Assembly (NCBI RefSeq): GCF_000009905.1
Contig: NC_006177.1
Coordinates: forward strand, 3,296,595 to 3,360,594
Origin: Symbiobacterium thermophilum IAM 14863
GTDB taxonomy: Bacteria; Bacillota; Sulfobacillia; Symbiobacteriales; Symbiobacteriaceae
Reading direction: 5' to 3'
Length of the DNA: 64,000 nt
Position 1 is the stretch's first letter. The number at the start of each line of letters is the position of its first letter. Below the pieces are notes generated by a model. The model saw only the letters and a list, made by a program, of their open reading frames with translations. It did not search any database and was not told where the DNA came from. This document shows, piece after piece, positions 1-8,216 of this stretch. A program made the position numbers and the translations under genes.

Positions 1-29
1 CACAGTGACCACCCGCCGGCCATGAGCGA

Positions 30-56
30 GGGCCCGGTCCTTCCCGGACCGGGCCC
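30..56 (-). terminator. GC-rich hairpin after response regulator gene
   Basis: An 11-bp stem (30-40 with 46-56) with a 5-nt loop lies about 20 bases beyond the stop codon of the leftward response regulator gene. No clear U-tract follows on the minus strand, so it may be a weak terminator or only an RNA-end stabiliser. Confidence 0.4.
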
Positions 57-76
57 TTGCCTGTCCTTCCGCGCGG

Positions 77-712
77 TCAGATCCAGCCGTTTTTTGACGC
101 GACCATCGCCGCCTCCACCCGGTTCTTCACGCCCATGCGCCGCATGGCTTCCGCCAGGTAGCCCTTCACGGTCTTCTCGCTCAGGAACATGCGCTCCGCG
201 ATCTCCCGGTTGGTGTACCCCTGGGCCACCAGGCGGATGATCGCCAGCTGCTGCCGGTTGAGGGGGATGCGCTCCTCCTTGTCCGCCGACGGCGAACGCA
301 TCTGCTGCATGAGGTAGCCCACCACCTTGGGATCCATGGCCACCTCGCCCCGCGCCACCGCCCGGATCGATCGCTTCAGGTCCATGCCGAGCACGTCCTT
401 CACCACGTACCCCCTGGCGCCGGCCCGCACCGCGCCCAGCACCAGGTCCGAGTCGCTGAAGGTGGTCAGCATGAGCACGGCCACCTCGGGCATCTCCTCC
501 TGCAGTTGCCGGCAGACCTCCACCCCGTCCACATCGGGCAGCCGGGCGTCCAGCACCACCACGTCCGGCCGCAGGCTCCGGCAGAGGGCGACGGCCTCCC
601 GTCCCCCCGCGGCCTCCCCCACCACCTCCATGTCCTCCTCCCGGGAGAGCAGCGACTTCAGCCCCTCCCTCAGCAGCTCATGGTCGTCCACGATCAGGAC
701 ACGGATGGGCAT
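77..712 (-). CDS. NarL/LuxR-family response regulator
   Basis: This 211-residue protein is a DNA-binding regulator of a two-component system. The N-terminal receiver domain shows the acidic pair D9/D10, the phospho-acceptor D55 in VVVLDARLPD, a conserved threonine near 83 and K105. A LuxR-type helix-turn-helix occupies about residues 144-205 (NREIAERMFLSEKTVKGYL). Its start overlaps the end of the upstream histidine kinase gene by 35 bases, so the two are translationally coupled and almost certainly partners. The pair is divergent from the formate dehydrogenase operon and could control it, but that is inference from position only. The signal sensed is unknown. Confidence 0.93.
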   Translation of the reverse strand: MPIRVLIVDDHELLREGLKSLLSREEDMEVVGEAAGGREAVALCRSLRPDVVVLDARLPDVDGVEVCRQLQEEMPEVAVLMLTTFSDSDLVLGAVRAGARGYVVKDVLGMDLKRSIRAVARGEVAMDPKVVGYLMQQMRSPSADKEERIPLNRQQLAIIRLVAQGYTNREIAERMFLSEKTVKGYLAEAMRRMGVKNRVEAAMVASKNGWI

Positions 713-1784
713 GCGTGTCCACCCCCTTCAGCGGCACCGAGGCCCTGACCAGGAGACCGCCCTCGTCGCCGTCCACCAGCTCCAGCCGTCCCCCCAGCCG
801 GGCCACCCGCTCACGCATACCTCTAACACCAAACCTTCCTGGTTTCTCAATATCAGTGCGATTCTTTATCCCCGCGCCATTATCCTGCACGACCAGGGTC
901 ACCGCTGCCGGCTCGTAGCGGAGCGCCACCATGACGGCGCTGCCCCCGCTGTGCTTGCGGGCGTTGGTCAGGGCCTCCTGGCCCACCTTGAAGAGGGCGT
1001 CCTCCACCTCGGCCGGCAGGGCCCGGGGCCTGCCTGCGACGGTGAGGCGCGTGGTGAACCCGTCGCGCTCCGCCTCCCGCAGGAGCCGGCGCAGCCCGCC
1101 GTGCAGCCCGCCCTCGCTGAGCTCCGGGGCCCGCAGGGCGAAGATCGCCTCCCGGGTCTGCGCCGCCGCCTCCGCTGCCAGCCCCCGGAGCCGCTCCAGC
1201 TCCTCCCGCAGCGGGTCGGCAGGCGGCAGGTCGCCGAGCAGCCAGTCCAGCTTCAGCGCCACCAGGTAGGCGGTCTGGGCGGCCCGGTCGTGCAGGTCCT
1301 GGGCGATCCGGTTCCGCTCGCTCAGGAGTAGCTGGCGCTGCTGCGCCTCGCTGAGCTCACCCCGCAGCGCGGCCAGCCGCTCGGTCTGGCTGCGGTACCG
1401 CTCCACGGCCTCCCGCGCCCGCCGCTCCGCCCGCTCGGCCCGCTGGGCGAGGCGCGCCCGCTCCTGCGCCGCCTCCAGCAGCTTGCCGGCCACCGCGCCC
1501 AGGAGCGCCAGCCCCTCCGCGTCCCCGGCTCCGTCCGCGGCCAGCTCCAGCCCCCCGGCGAGGGGCAGGTTGACTTCGCCGCGCACCTCGGCGCCTTCGG
1601 GAAACCGGGCCAGCCACTCCGTCCGGCCGGCGCGCCGCACCCCCGCGGCGCGCCAGCCCAGCGCCTCCGCGGCTGCCCGGGCCACGGCGGCAGCCAGCTC
1701 CGGCTCCGAACCCGCGGCCGGAAGGGCCGCCACCGCCCGGGACACCCACTCCGCCTGCACCGGCCACACCCCCTGTAGATCCAA
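678..1784 (-). CDS. Sensor histidine kinase (HisKA_3 type)
   Basis: This 368-residue cytoplasmic kinase pairs with the following NarL-type regulator. Residues 1-105 look like a small GAF-like sensory region. A coiled coil follows at about 105-150. The dimerisation/phosphorylation motif RIAQDLHDRAAQ puts the phospho-acceptor at H165. The ATPase domain has an N-box (QEALTNARKHS) and the G1 motif DNGAGI. No transmembrane segment is visible, so it should sense an internal signal. The start taken is TTG with no strong ribosome binding site; a GTG a few codons inside, after AGGGGG, is an alternative. The intergenic region behind it carries phased CGAAC repeats. Confidence 0.88.
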   Translation of the reverse strand: MDLQGVWPVQAEWVSRAVAALPAAGSEPELAAAVARAAAEALGWRAAGVRRAGRTEWLARFPEGAEVRGEVNLPLAGGLELAADGAGDAEGLALLGAVAGKLLEAAQERARLAQRAERAERRAREAVERYRSQTERLAALRGELSEAQQRQLLLSERNRIAQDLHDRAAQTAYLVALKLDWLLGDLPPADPLREELERLRGLAAEAAAQTREAIFALRAPELSEGGLHGGLRRLLREAERDGFTTRLTVAGRPRALPAEVEDALFKVGQEALTNARKHSGGSAVMVALRYEPAAVTLVVQDNGAGIKNRTDIEKPGRFGVRGMRERVARLGGRLELVDGDEGGLLVRASVPLKGVDTHAHPCPDRGRP

Positions 1785-1814
1785 GTACGCAGCCCGCTCG
1801 GGTATAACAACTTA

Positions 1815-1852
1815 CGAACAGCGACCGAACGGGGAAGCGAACAGGACCGAAC
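1815..1852. promoter_or_regulatory. Phased CGAAC direct repeats (candidate operator)
   Basis: The pentamer CGAAC occurs at 1815, 1826, 1838 and 1848, that is, with spacings of 11, 12 and 10 bases, close to one helical turn each. The array lies in the divergent region between the histidine kinase gene and fdhD. Regular same-face spacing is typical of a regulator binding cooperatively. The regulator is not identified. Confidence 0.45.
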
Positions 1853-1863
1853 GCCTAGGTGAA

Positions 1864-1880
1864 GAGCCGCCGGGCGGCTC
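1864..1880. promoter_or_regulatory. 17-bp dyad in divergent intergenic region
   Basis: GAGCCGCC and GGCGGCTC flank a single base and form a perfect dyad 12 bases beyond the CGAAC array. It could be a second operator or an RNA hairpin. An AT-rich stretch at 1885-1920 beside it is the likely location of the fdhD promoter, although no convincing -35/-10 pair is seen. Confidence 0.35.
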
Positions 1881-1986
1881 GTTCACTTTTATTTACAAAG
1901 CGTATAACATGTATTCTGATCAACTAGTTTGTCCTGCCCACGTTCCCCGAGGCAGCCCGGAAGGGAGGGTGGACGCCATCGCCGCC

Positions 1987-2667
1987 ATGGTCACCACGCG
2001 CACCGCGGTCCAGGCCCCGGTCGAGCGGCGTACGGCGCTGTTCGTCAACGGACAGGCCTGGCTCACGGCCCAGACCACGCCGCATGACCTCGCCGACTGG
2101 GCGGTGGGCCGGCTCTGCGGCGAGGGGCTGATCGCCGGGCCTGAGGAGATCGCGCACCTCGCCGTGGACGAGGCGGGGCCGTGCGTGCACGCCGTGCTGC
2201 CGCGCGTGCGCACACCGGCACCACCGGCACCCGTCGCCCCGGGCCCGCGGGTCGCCGAGGCGCAGCTCCTCCGCTGGATGCAGGAGATGCTGGCCCAGGC
2301 GCCCCTCTACCGGGCCACCGGCGGCATGCACGTGGCCATGGCCGTGCGGGCCGACAGCGGCGAGCAGATCGTCCGCGAGGACATCGGCCGGCATCAGGCC
2401 GTGGACAAGGTGCTGGGCGCGGCCCGGCTGGCCGGCTGGCCGCCGGCACAGGTGGTGGTGCTCACCTCCGGGCGCATCTCCGCCGAGATGTGCGCCCGGG
2501 TGGCGCGGTTCGGCGCGCCGGTCTGCGCCTCCCGCACCGCCGCCACCGATGAGGCCTGGGCCCTGGCCACCCGGCTGGGCATGGACCTCGTGGGGTACGT
2601 AAGGACAGCGGCCAGTCTCATTGTGTACACAACCGGCAATCGAGTGGCAAGGAGGATCGAGCCATGA
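1987..2667 (+). CDS. fdhD: FdhD-like formate dehydrogenase accessory protein
   Basis: FdhD moves sulfur from a cysteine desulfurase to the molybdenum cofactor of formate dehydrogenase. This 226-residue protein has the family's core: ATGGMHVA, EDIGRHQAVDKVLG, TSGRISAEMC and a C-terminal YVRTAASLIVYT. The stretch normally holding the sulfur-transferring CGxCG loop is replaced by a Pro/Ala-rich segment (about residues 74-90), and only isolated cysteines remain. The ATG at 1987 gives a compact N-terminus; a GTG at 1969 next to GGGAGG is an alternative start. The stop overlaps the start of the catalytic subunit gene (ATGA), so the two are coupled. Confidence 0.82.
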   Translation: MVTTRTAVQAPVERRTALFVNGQAWLTAQTTPHDLADWAVGRLCGEGLIAGPEEIAHLAVDEAGPCVHAVLPRVRTPAPPAPVAPGPRVAEAQLLRWMQEMLAQAPLYRATGGMHVAMAVRADSGEQIVREDIGRHQAVDKVLGAARLAGWPPAQVVVLTSGRISAEMCARVARFGAPVCASRTAATDEAWALATRLGMDLVGYVRTAASLIVYTTGNRVARRIEP

Positions 2668-5600
2668 ACCTGAACCGCCGTGAGTTCCTGCGGCTCTCAG
2701 GCGTGTCAGCGGCCGGCGCGGCCCTGCTGCTCTTCGCCGAGGAGCGGGAGGCCCTGGCGCGGGACCTGAAGGAGTCGCGCATCGCCCGGGCCAAGGAGGT
2801 CCCCAGCGTCTGCCCGCACTGCTCCGTCGGGTGCGGCCTGATCGGCTACGTGCGGGAGGGGCAGCTGCTCCAGGTCGAGGGCAACCCGGACAGCCCCGTC
2901 AGCGAGGGCTCGCTGTGCCCCAAGGGGGCGGCCACCATGCAGTTCGCCTACGACGGCGTGGGCCGGCCCAATCCGCTTCGGCAGCTGACCGCCAAGATCC
3001 GCCGGCCCGGCTCCGACCGCTGGGAGGAGATCGGCATCGAGGAGGCGCTCGACCGCATCGCCCGCCGCATCAAGGAAACCCGCGACGCGAGCTTCGTGGA
3101 GCGGAACGCCGACGGGCTGGTGGTCAACCGGACCGAGTCCATCGCGCACATCGGTTCGGCCTGTATCGACAACGAGGAGTGCTACCTGGTCACCAAGCTG
3201 ATGCGGGCCCTGGGCGTGGTGTATCTCGAGCACCACGCGCGGATATGACACTCCTCCACCGTGCCCGGTCTGGGCACTTCGTTCGGACGCGGCGCCATGA
3301 CCACGGCGCTGTGGGACATCCCCAACGCGGATGTCGTCGTCTTCATGGGCTCCAACGCCGCGGAGAACCACCCCATCTCCTTCAAGTGGTTCCTGCGGGC
3401 CAAGCAGAAGGGAGCCACCGTCATCTGCGTCGATCCCCGCTACAACCGCACCGCCTCCAAGGCCGACTGGTGGATCCCCTTCCGGTCGGGCACGGACACC
3501 GCGGTGCTGGGCGGGCTGATCAACTACGCCATCACCCATAACAAGTTCCACCGGGAGTACGTGGTGAAGTACACCAATGCCTCGCTGCTGGTGCACCCCG
3601 ACTTCCGGTTCGACGACGGGCTCTTCTCCGGCTGGGACCCGGAGGCGAAGAAGTACGACCAGTCCACCTGGGCCTTCCAGACGGGCCCCGACGGCCAGCC
3701 GCTCTCCGACCCGACGCTGGAGCACCCCCAGTGCGTCTTCCAGCACATCAAGCGGATCTACGCCGAGTACACGCCGGAAAAGGTCTCGGAGATCAGCGGC
3801 ATCCCGGTGGACGACTTCATCAAGTTCGCCGAGACGGTCTGCGCTACCGGCACGGCCGGCAAGTCCGCGGTGTTCGTGTACGCCATGGGCTGGACGCAGC
3901 ACACCAAGGGCGTCCAGAACATCCGCACGGCCACGATCCTGCAGATGCTCCTGGGCAACATCGGCGTCGCCGGCGGCGGCATCGCGGCCCTGCGGGGCCA
4001 CGCCAACGTGCAGGGGGCCACGGACCTGGCGGTGCTGTACCACGACCTGCCGGGGTACCTGGGCCAGCCCACCGAGGCCCACAAGTCGCTTTCGGACTTC
4101 CTGGCCAAGACCACGACGAAGAACAGCTACTGGGAGAACAAGCCCAAGTTCCTCATCTCGCTGCTGAAGGCCTGGTGGGGCGAGCACGCCACCGCCGAGA
4201 ACGACTTCTGCTTCGACTACCTGCCGAAGATGGCCGCGGGCGAGACCTACAGCCACTACGACATCTTCCAGTCCATCCTCGACGGCCGCGTGAAGGGGCT
4301 CATCGTCGTGGGCCAGAACCCCGCGGTGGGTTCGGCCAACGCCCGCAAGGTGCAGGCCGCCCTGGCCAAGCTCGACTGGCTGGTGGTCTCGGACCTGTTC
4401 CTCAACGAGACCTCCGAGTTCTGGAAGCTGGAGGGCATGAACCCGGCCGAGATCCAGACCGAGGTCATCCTGCTGCCCGCCGCCGGCCCGCTGGAGAAGG
4501 AGGGCTCCTTCACCAACACCCACCGGCTGATCCAGTGGAAGCACAAGATGATCGAGCCGATGGGCGAGTCCCACTCCGACGGGTGGTACATGGTGCAGAT
4601 CGGAAAGCGGCTGAAGCAGCTCTACGCCGACTCCACCGCGGCCAAGGACCTGCCCATCAAGCACCTGGTCTGGGATTACGACGACCCCGACAACCCGAAC
4701 GAGTTCGATCACCTCAAGGTGCTGAAGGAGATCAACGGCTACGACGTCGCCACCGGCAAGCCGGTGTCCGGCTTCGGGGCGTTGCAGGACGACGGCTCCA
4801 CCGCCTGCGGCTGCTGGATCTACTCCGGCATCTACCCCGAGGAGGGGGTCAACAAGGCGGACGCCCGCCTGCGGGCCGCCCCCAACCGGCCCGACGGGTG
4901 GACCGAGGCGAAGGCCGACGGGTCCGCGGACTACCTGCACCTGGGCTGGGGATTCGCCTGGCCGGCCAACCGGCGGGTGATCTACAACCGTGCCTCCGCC
5001 GATCCCTCGGGCAAGCCCTGGTCCAAGGTCCCGCTGGTCTGGTGGGACGAGGCGGAAGGCAAGTGGACCGGCGTCGACGTGCCTGACATGCTGCCGGTCG
5101 CCCCGGGGCAGGTGCACGCCGTGGGCGTCCCGGGCGACACGCCCTTCATCATGAAGGCCTGGGGCCTGGGCGGCATCTGGGGCCCGCTGCCGGACGGCCC
5201 GCTGCCGGTACACTACGAGCCCATGGAGTCGCCCACGCCGAACCTGCTCTACCGGAAGCAGGGCACCATCCCCACCATGAAGATCTACGACTCCGAGTTC
5301 GACCTGTTCGGCGACCCCGAGCGCTTCCCCTACGTCGCCACCACCTACCGGCTCACGGAGCACCTCACCTCCGGTGTCATGACCCGGACGCTGCCGTACC
5401 TGGCCGAGGCCTTCGCCCGCCACTTCTGCGAGATCCCGCGGGAGCTGGCGCAGCGCGAGGGTATCCGGAACGGCGACTGGGTGGAGGTGGAGAGCGCCCG
5501 CGGCAAGGTGCGGGTCCAGGCGATGGTCACCAACCGGCTGCGGCCCCTGCGCATTGGCGGCCGGGAGACCTTCCTGATCGGTCTGCCCATCCACTGGGCC

Positions 5601-5729
5601 CCCAACTCCGGGCACGTGCAGGGCGACATCACCAACACCCTCACGCCCCAGGCGGTGGACGTCAACGTCCAGATCCAGGAATCCAAGGTGTTCCTCGCAA
5701 ACCTGCGCAAGGTGTCGGTAGGGGGGTAA
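2664..5729 (+). CDS. fdnG: Formate dehydrogenase catalytic subunit, selenocysteine-containing
   Basis: This is the molybdenum/tungsten bis-MGD subunit that oxidises formate to CO2. The whole reading frame is 1,021 residues when the in-frame TGA at 3246-3248 is read as selenocysteine 195, matching the usual length of FdnG-type enzymes. The N-terminus carries a twin-arginine signal (NRREFLRLSG) followed by a hydrophobic stretch, so the enzyme should face outside. A [4Fe-4S] site follows (CPHCSVGC, then LCPKG about 27 residues on). The residues after Sec (HSSTVPGLGTSFGRGAMT) match the family consensus, and a SECIS hairpin lies just downstream. The gene overlaps fdhD by four bases and is followed after 6 bases by the Fe-S subunit gene. 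Calling two genes split at the TGA would be wrong. Confidence 0.95.
3246..3277 (+). promoter_or_regulatory. UGA selenocysteine codon plus bacterial SECIS hairpin
   Basis: The TGA at 3246-3248 is followed 12 bases later by a perfect 6-bp stem, GTGCCC (3261-3266) with GGGCAC (3272-3277), closing the loop GGTCT. An apical GGUCU-type loop about 11 bases after UGA is the established E. coli fdn/fdh SECIS arrangement recognised by SelB. The hairpin lies within coding sequence. Confidence 0.93.
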
Positions 5730-5735
5730 TGGCAG

Positions 5736-6611
5736 ATGGGTCGCGCAGCAACCTGGGAGACCTGGCGGCCTGATCCCGCCAACACCCGGCAGCACGTCGC
5801 CATGCTGGTCGACACCTCCGAGTGCATCGGGTGCAAGGGCTGCGAGGTCGCCTGCAAGCAGTGGAACCAGAACGAGGCCCGCATCAACCAGGATCCGGGC
5901 ACCTACCAGAGCCACCCGGCCCTGGACGCGGAGACCTGGACCGTCATCCGCTTCTTTGAGACCGAAGAAGAGAACGGCATGTCCATGTGGCTGATGCAGA
6001 AGCACAGCTGCATGCACTGCACCGACGCGGGCTGCGTCACCGCCTGCCCCACCGACGCCCTGCAGTACGGCGACTACGGCCTGGTGACGCTGAACCAGGA
6101 TGCGTGCATCGGCTGCGGCTACTGCGAGGCGGCCTGCCCGTTCGACTGCATCCACGTCGACCGGACGGCCTGGGGCCAGCGGGCGCAGAAGGCGGGCAAG
6201 TGCACCTTCTGCTACGACCGCATCGCCCAGGGCATGCAGCCCGCGTGCGTCGCCACCTGCCCAACCGACTGCATCAAGTACGGCGACCGCGACGCCCTGA
6301 TCGCGTGGGGCCGGGAGCGGGTGGCACAGCTTCAGGCCATGGGCTACAAGAACGCCAACCTCTACGGCGTCGACGAGATGGGCGGCCTGCACCACCTCTA
6401 CGTGCTGCTGGAGCCGCCCGAGACCTACGGCCTGCCGGTCGCCCCCGAACTCTCGCCCGTCCTCCGGCTGTGGAAGTACGTCCTGCAACCCATCGGCAAG
6501 GCGGTGCTGGGCGTGGGCCTCTTCGGCCTCATCGTCAACTGGCTCGCCGCCCGGCGGGTCTTCAAGGGCGGCCTCTCGCCCCATGAGACCGCCGAATCGC
6601 TGCACGACTAG
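5736..6611 (+). CDS. fdnH: Formate dehydrogenase iron-sulfur (beta) subunit
   Basis: This 291-residue protein passes electrons from the catalytic subunit to the cytochrome b subunit. Four ferredoxin-type cysteine groups are visible: CIGCKGCEVACKQ, CMHCTDAGCVTACP, CIGCGYCEAACPF and CTFCYDRIAQGMQPACVATCP. A single membrane helix at the C-terminus (about 252-275) anchors it, as in E. coli FdnH. It has no signal of its own and would be exported attached to the Tat-targeted catalytic subunit. The start follows GGGGGGTAATGGCAG, only 6 bases after the previous stop. Confidence 0.93.
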   Translation: MGRAATWETWRPDPANTRQHVAMLVDTSECIGCKGCEVACKQWNQNEARINQDPGTYQSHPALDAETWTVIRFFETEEENGMSMWLMQKHSCMHCTDAGCVTACPTDALQYGDYGLVTLNQDACIGCGYCEAACPFDCIHVDRTAWGQRAQKAGKCTFCYDRIAQGMQPACVATCPTDCIKYGDRDALIAWGRERVAQLQAMGYKNANLYGVDEMGGLHHLYVLLEPPETYGLPVAPELSPVLRLWKYVLQPIGKAVLGVGLFGLIVNWLAARRVFKGGLSPHETAESLHD

Positions 6612-6625
6612 AGGGGGGATCGCAC

Positions 6626-7345
6626 GTGGCGCGCGCGAACGGAAGCATCAAGAAGTTCTCCCGGACCCAGGTGCTGTTCCACTGGCTCTACGCCGGCTCG
6701 TGGATCGTCCTCGCCCTGACGGGCTCCATCTTCCTGTGGCGCGGCAACCCCGCGGAGCCGGCCGCCGGCCTCGGTCCGCTGCTGCACGGCAGCGTCGGCC
6801 AGACGCTGCGGCTCGTCCACCGCATCGCCGCCATCGGGCTCATGTCCTCCCCGCTGGTCTGGCTGCTGGGGGATCCCAAGACGGTGTGGCCCGACCTGAA
6901 GGAGCTCTTCACCTTCACCAAGAACGATCTGAAGTACATGCTCATCGCGCCGCTGTACTACACCACCGGCAAGGGCCACCTGCCGCCCCAGGGCAAGTTC
7001 AACGGCGGCCACAAGGTCAACTTCTACGTGGTCTTCCTCACCTACTTCACCTTCATCGGCTCCGGCCTGGTGATGTGGTTCGGCCGGGGCGCGGTGAGCG
7101 ACGAGGCGTTCCACGCCGCCCAGTTCATCCACTCGCTCAGCTTCTGGCTGGGGTCGGGCCTGTTCCTCCTCCACTTCTACCTGACCGCCGTCCATCCGTT
7201 CACCCGCCGCTCCCTCTCCGCGATGGTCGACGGCTGGACGGAGCTCCAGTACGCCAGGCTGGAGCACGGCGAGTGGGTCGAGCGCGAGATCCGCAATGGC
7301 ACGGCCCAGATCCGGGAGAGCGAGCAGGCGGCCGCGGCCCGCTGA
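6626..7345 (+). CDS. fdnI: Formate dehydrogenase cytochrome b (gamma) subunit
   Basis: This 239-residue integral membrane protein should take electrons from the Fe-S subunit and reduce quinone. About four hydrophobic helices are seen. Histidines placed as heme b ligands lie near the N-terminus (VLFHWLYAGSW), in the second helix (LVHRIAAIG) and in the last helix region (HSLSFWLGSGLFLLHFYLTAVHP). Length and layout fit FdnI/FdoI. The GTG start is preceded by GAGGGGGGATCGCAC. A strong palindrome with TTT follows the stop, which may lower expression of the two downstream genes. Confidence 0.9.
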   Translation: MARANGSIKKFSRTQVLFHWLYAGSWIVLALTGSIFLWRGNPAEPAAGLGPLLHGSVGQTLRLVHRIAAIGLMSSPLVWLLGDPKTVWPDLKELFTFTKNDLKYMLIAPLYYTTGKGHLPPQGKFNGGHKVNFYVVFLTYFTFIGSGLVMWFGRGAVSDEAFHAAQFIHSLSFWLGSGLFLLHFYLTAVHPFTRRSLSAMVDGWTELQYARLEHGEWVEREIRNGTAQIRESEQAAAAR

Positions 7346-7352
7346 CCTCTTC

Positions 7353-7382
7353 CCCGCCCCCAGCGCGCTGGGGGCGGGTTTC
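7353..7382 (+). terminator. Palindromic hairpin between fdnI and fdhE
   Basis: A perfect 26-base palindrome (7353-7365 with 7366-7378) is followed by TTTC. It lies 8 bases after the gamma subunit stop. It is probably a partial terminator or processing site setting fdhE below the structural genes, because fdhE follows in the same direction only 43 bases on with its own strong ribosome binding site. Confidence 0.6.
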
Positions 7383-7424
7383 GCCTTCACCGCAGAGCTG
7401 CACCCGATCAGGAGGGAATGGACG

Positions 7425-8216
7425 ATGCAGTCGCTGGAGTTCCTGCGCGCCTGGCGCGAGCGGGCGCGCGCCCTGGAAGCCGAACTGCCCGGGCCGGAGC
7501 GACTTCCCGCCCCGGAGGAGGCCGAGGCAGCGCTCGGCCGTGGGGAGCCGCTGATCACCCTGGTAGAGCCGCCCATCGACCCGGACCGCTTCACCGCCGT
7601 GCTCGCCGACCTGGCCTCCCTGTATGCGGAGAGCAGGGCCGATGCCCGCCCCCTGGCCGAGGGGCTCAGGGCTCTGCCGCCGGCGGAGCAGCGCACCCTC
7701 GCGGAGGTCCTGGTGCGCGCAGGCGATGCCGCCGAGTGGGCGGCCCGCCTGGGCGTGGACGAAGGGCTGCTCCTCACCCTGGGCGGCCTGGCCCTGCAGC
7801 CCTTCATGGCCCGCTTCGCCCGGGCGGTGCGCGCCGTTGCGCCCCTGCACGGCTGGCGGCGCATCCACTGCCCGGTGTGCGGCGCCTCCCCGGACCTCTG
7901 CCGCATCGACCCCGACAACTACCGGTACCTGCACTGCCCGCAGTGCGACACCCAGTGGGAGCACCACCGGCTCACGTGCGCCGTCTGCGGCAGCGACGAC
8001 GTGCGCCGAGTCAGCATCCTGACCCTGGCCGACCTGGAGCCCTGGCGGGTGGAGGTCTGCGACCGGTGCGGCGGCTACATCAAGACGCTGGACCAGCGGC
8101 ACGGCGGCCACCTGGCCATGCCCAACGTTGACCTGTACCTCGAGGACGCCCGGACCCTCCAGCTGGACCTGCTGGCGGAGCAGGAGGGGTATCGTCGGGG
8201 AGGGCGGGCGCAGTGA
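7425..8216 (+). CDS. fdhE: FdhE formate dehydrogenase assembly protein
   Basis: FdhE is a cytoplasmic rubredoxin-like protein needed for activity of respiratory formate dehydrogenases. The 263-residue product has a helical N-terminal half and four CxxC motifs in the C-terminal half (CPVCG, CPQCD, CAVCG, CDRCG), as expected for FdhE. The ATG at 7425 is chosen because AGGAGGG lies 8 bases upstream. The TGA stop overlaps the GTG start of the next gene, so the NuoF-like protein is translated with it. Confidence 0.9.
   Translation: MQSLEFLRAWRERARALEAELPGPERLPAPEEAEAALGRGEPLITLVEPPIDPDRFTAVLADLASLYAESRADARPLAEGLRALPPAEQRTLAEVLVRAGDAAEWAARLGVDEGLLLTLGGLALQPFMARFARAVRAVAPLHGWRRIHCPVCGASPDLCRIDPDNYRYLHCPQCDTQWEHHRLTCAVCGSDDVRRVSILTLADLEPWRVEVCDRCGGYIKTLDQRHGGHLAMPNVDLYLEDARTLQLDLLAEQEGYRRGGRAQ

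Noticed and set aside
3246-3261. Apparent frame break splitting the dehydrogenase gene
   Set aside because: The TGA is a selenocysteine codon: frame is unchanged, family residues flank it, and a SECIS hairpin follows.
2706-6605. Very long open frame (about 1,300 codons) on the minus strand opposite the formate dehydrogenase genes
   Set aside because: It is the complement of strongly conserved coding sequence; its composition (Val/Gly/Asp/His/Leu) is a GC-bias shadow with no domain or ribosome binding site.
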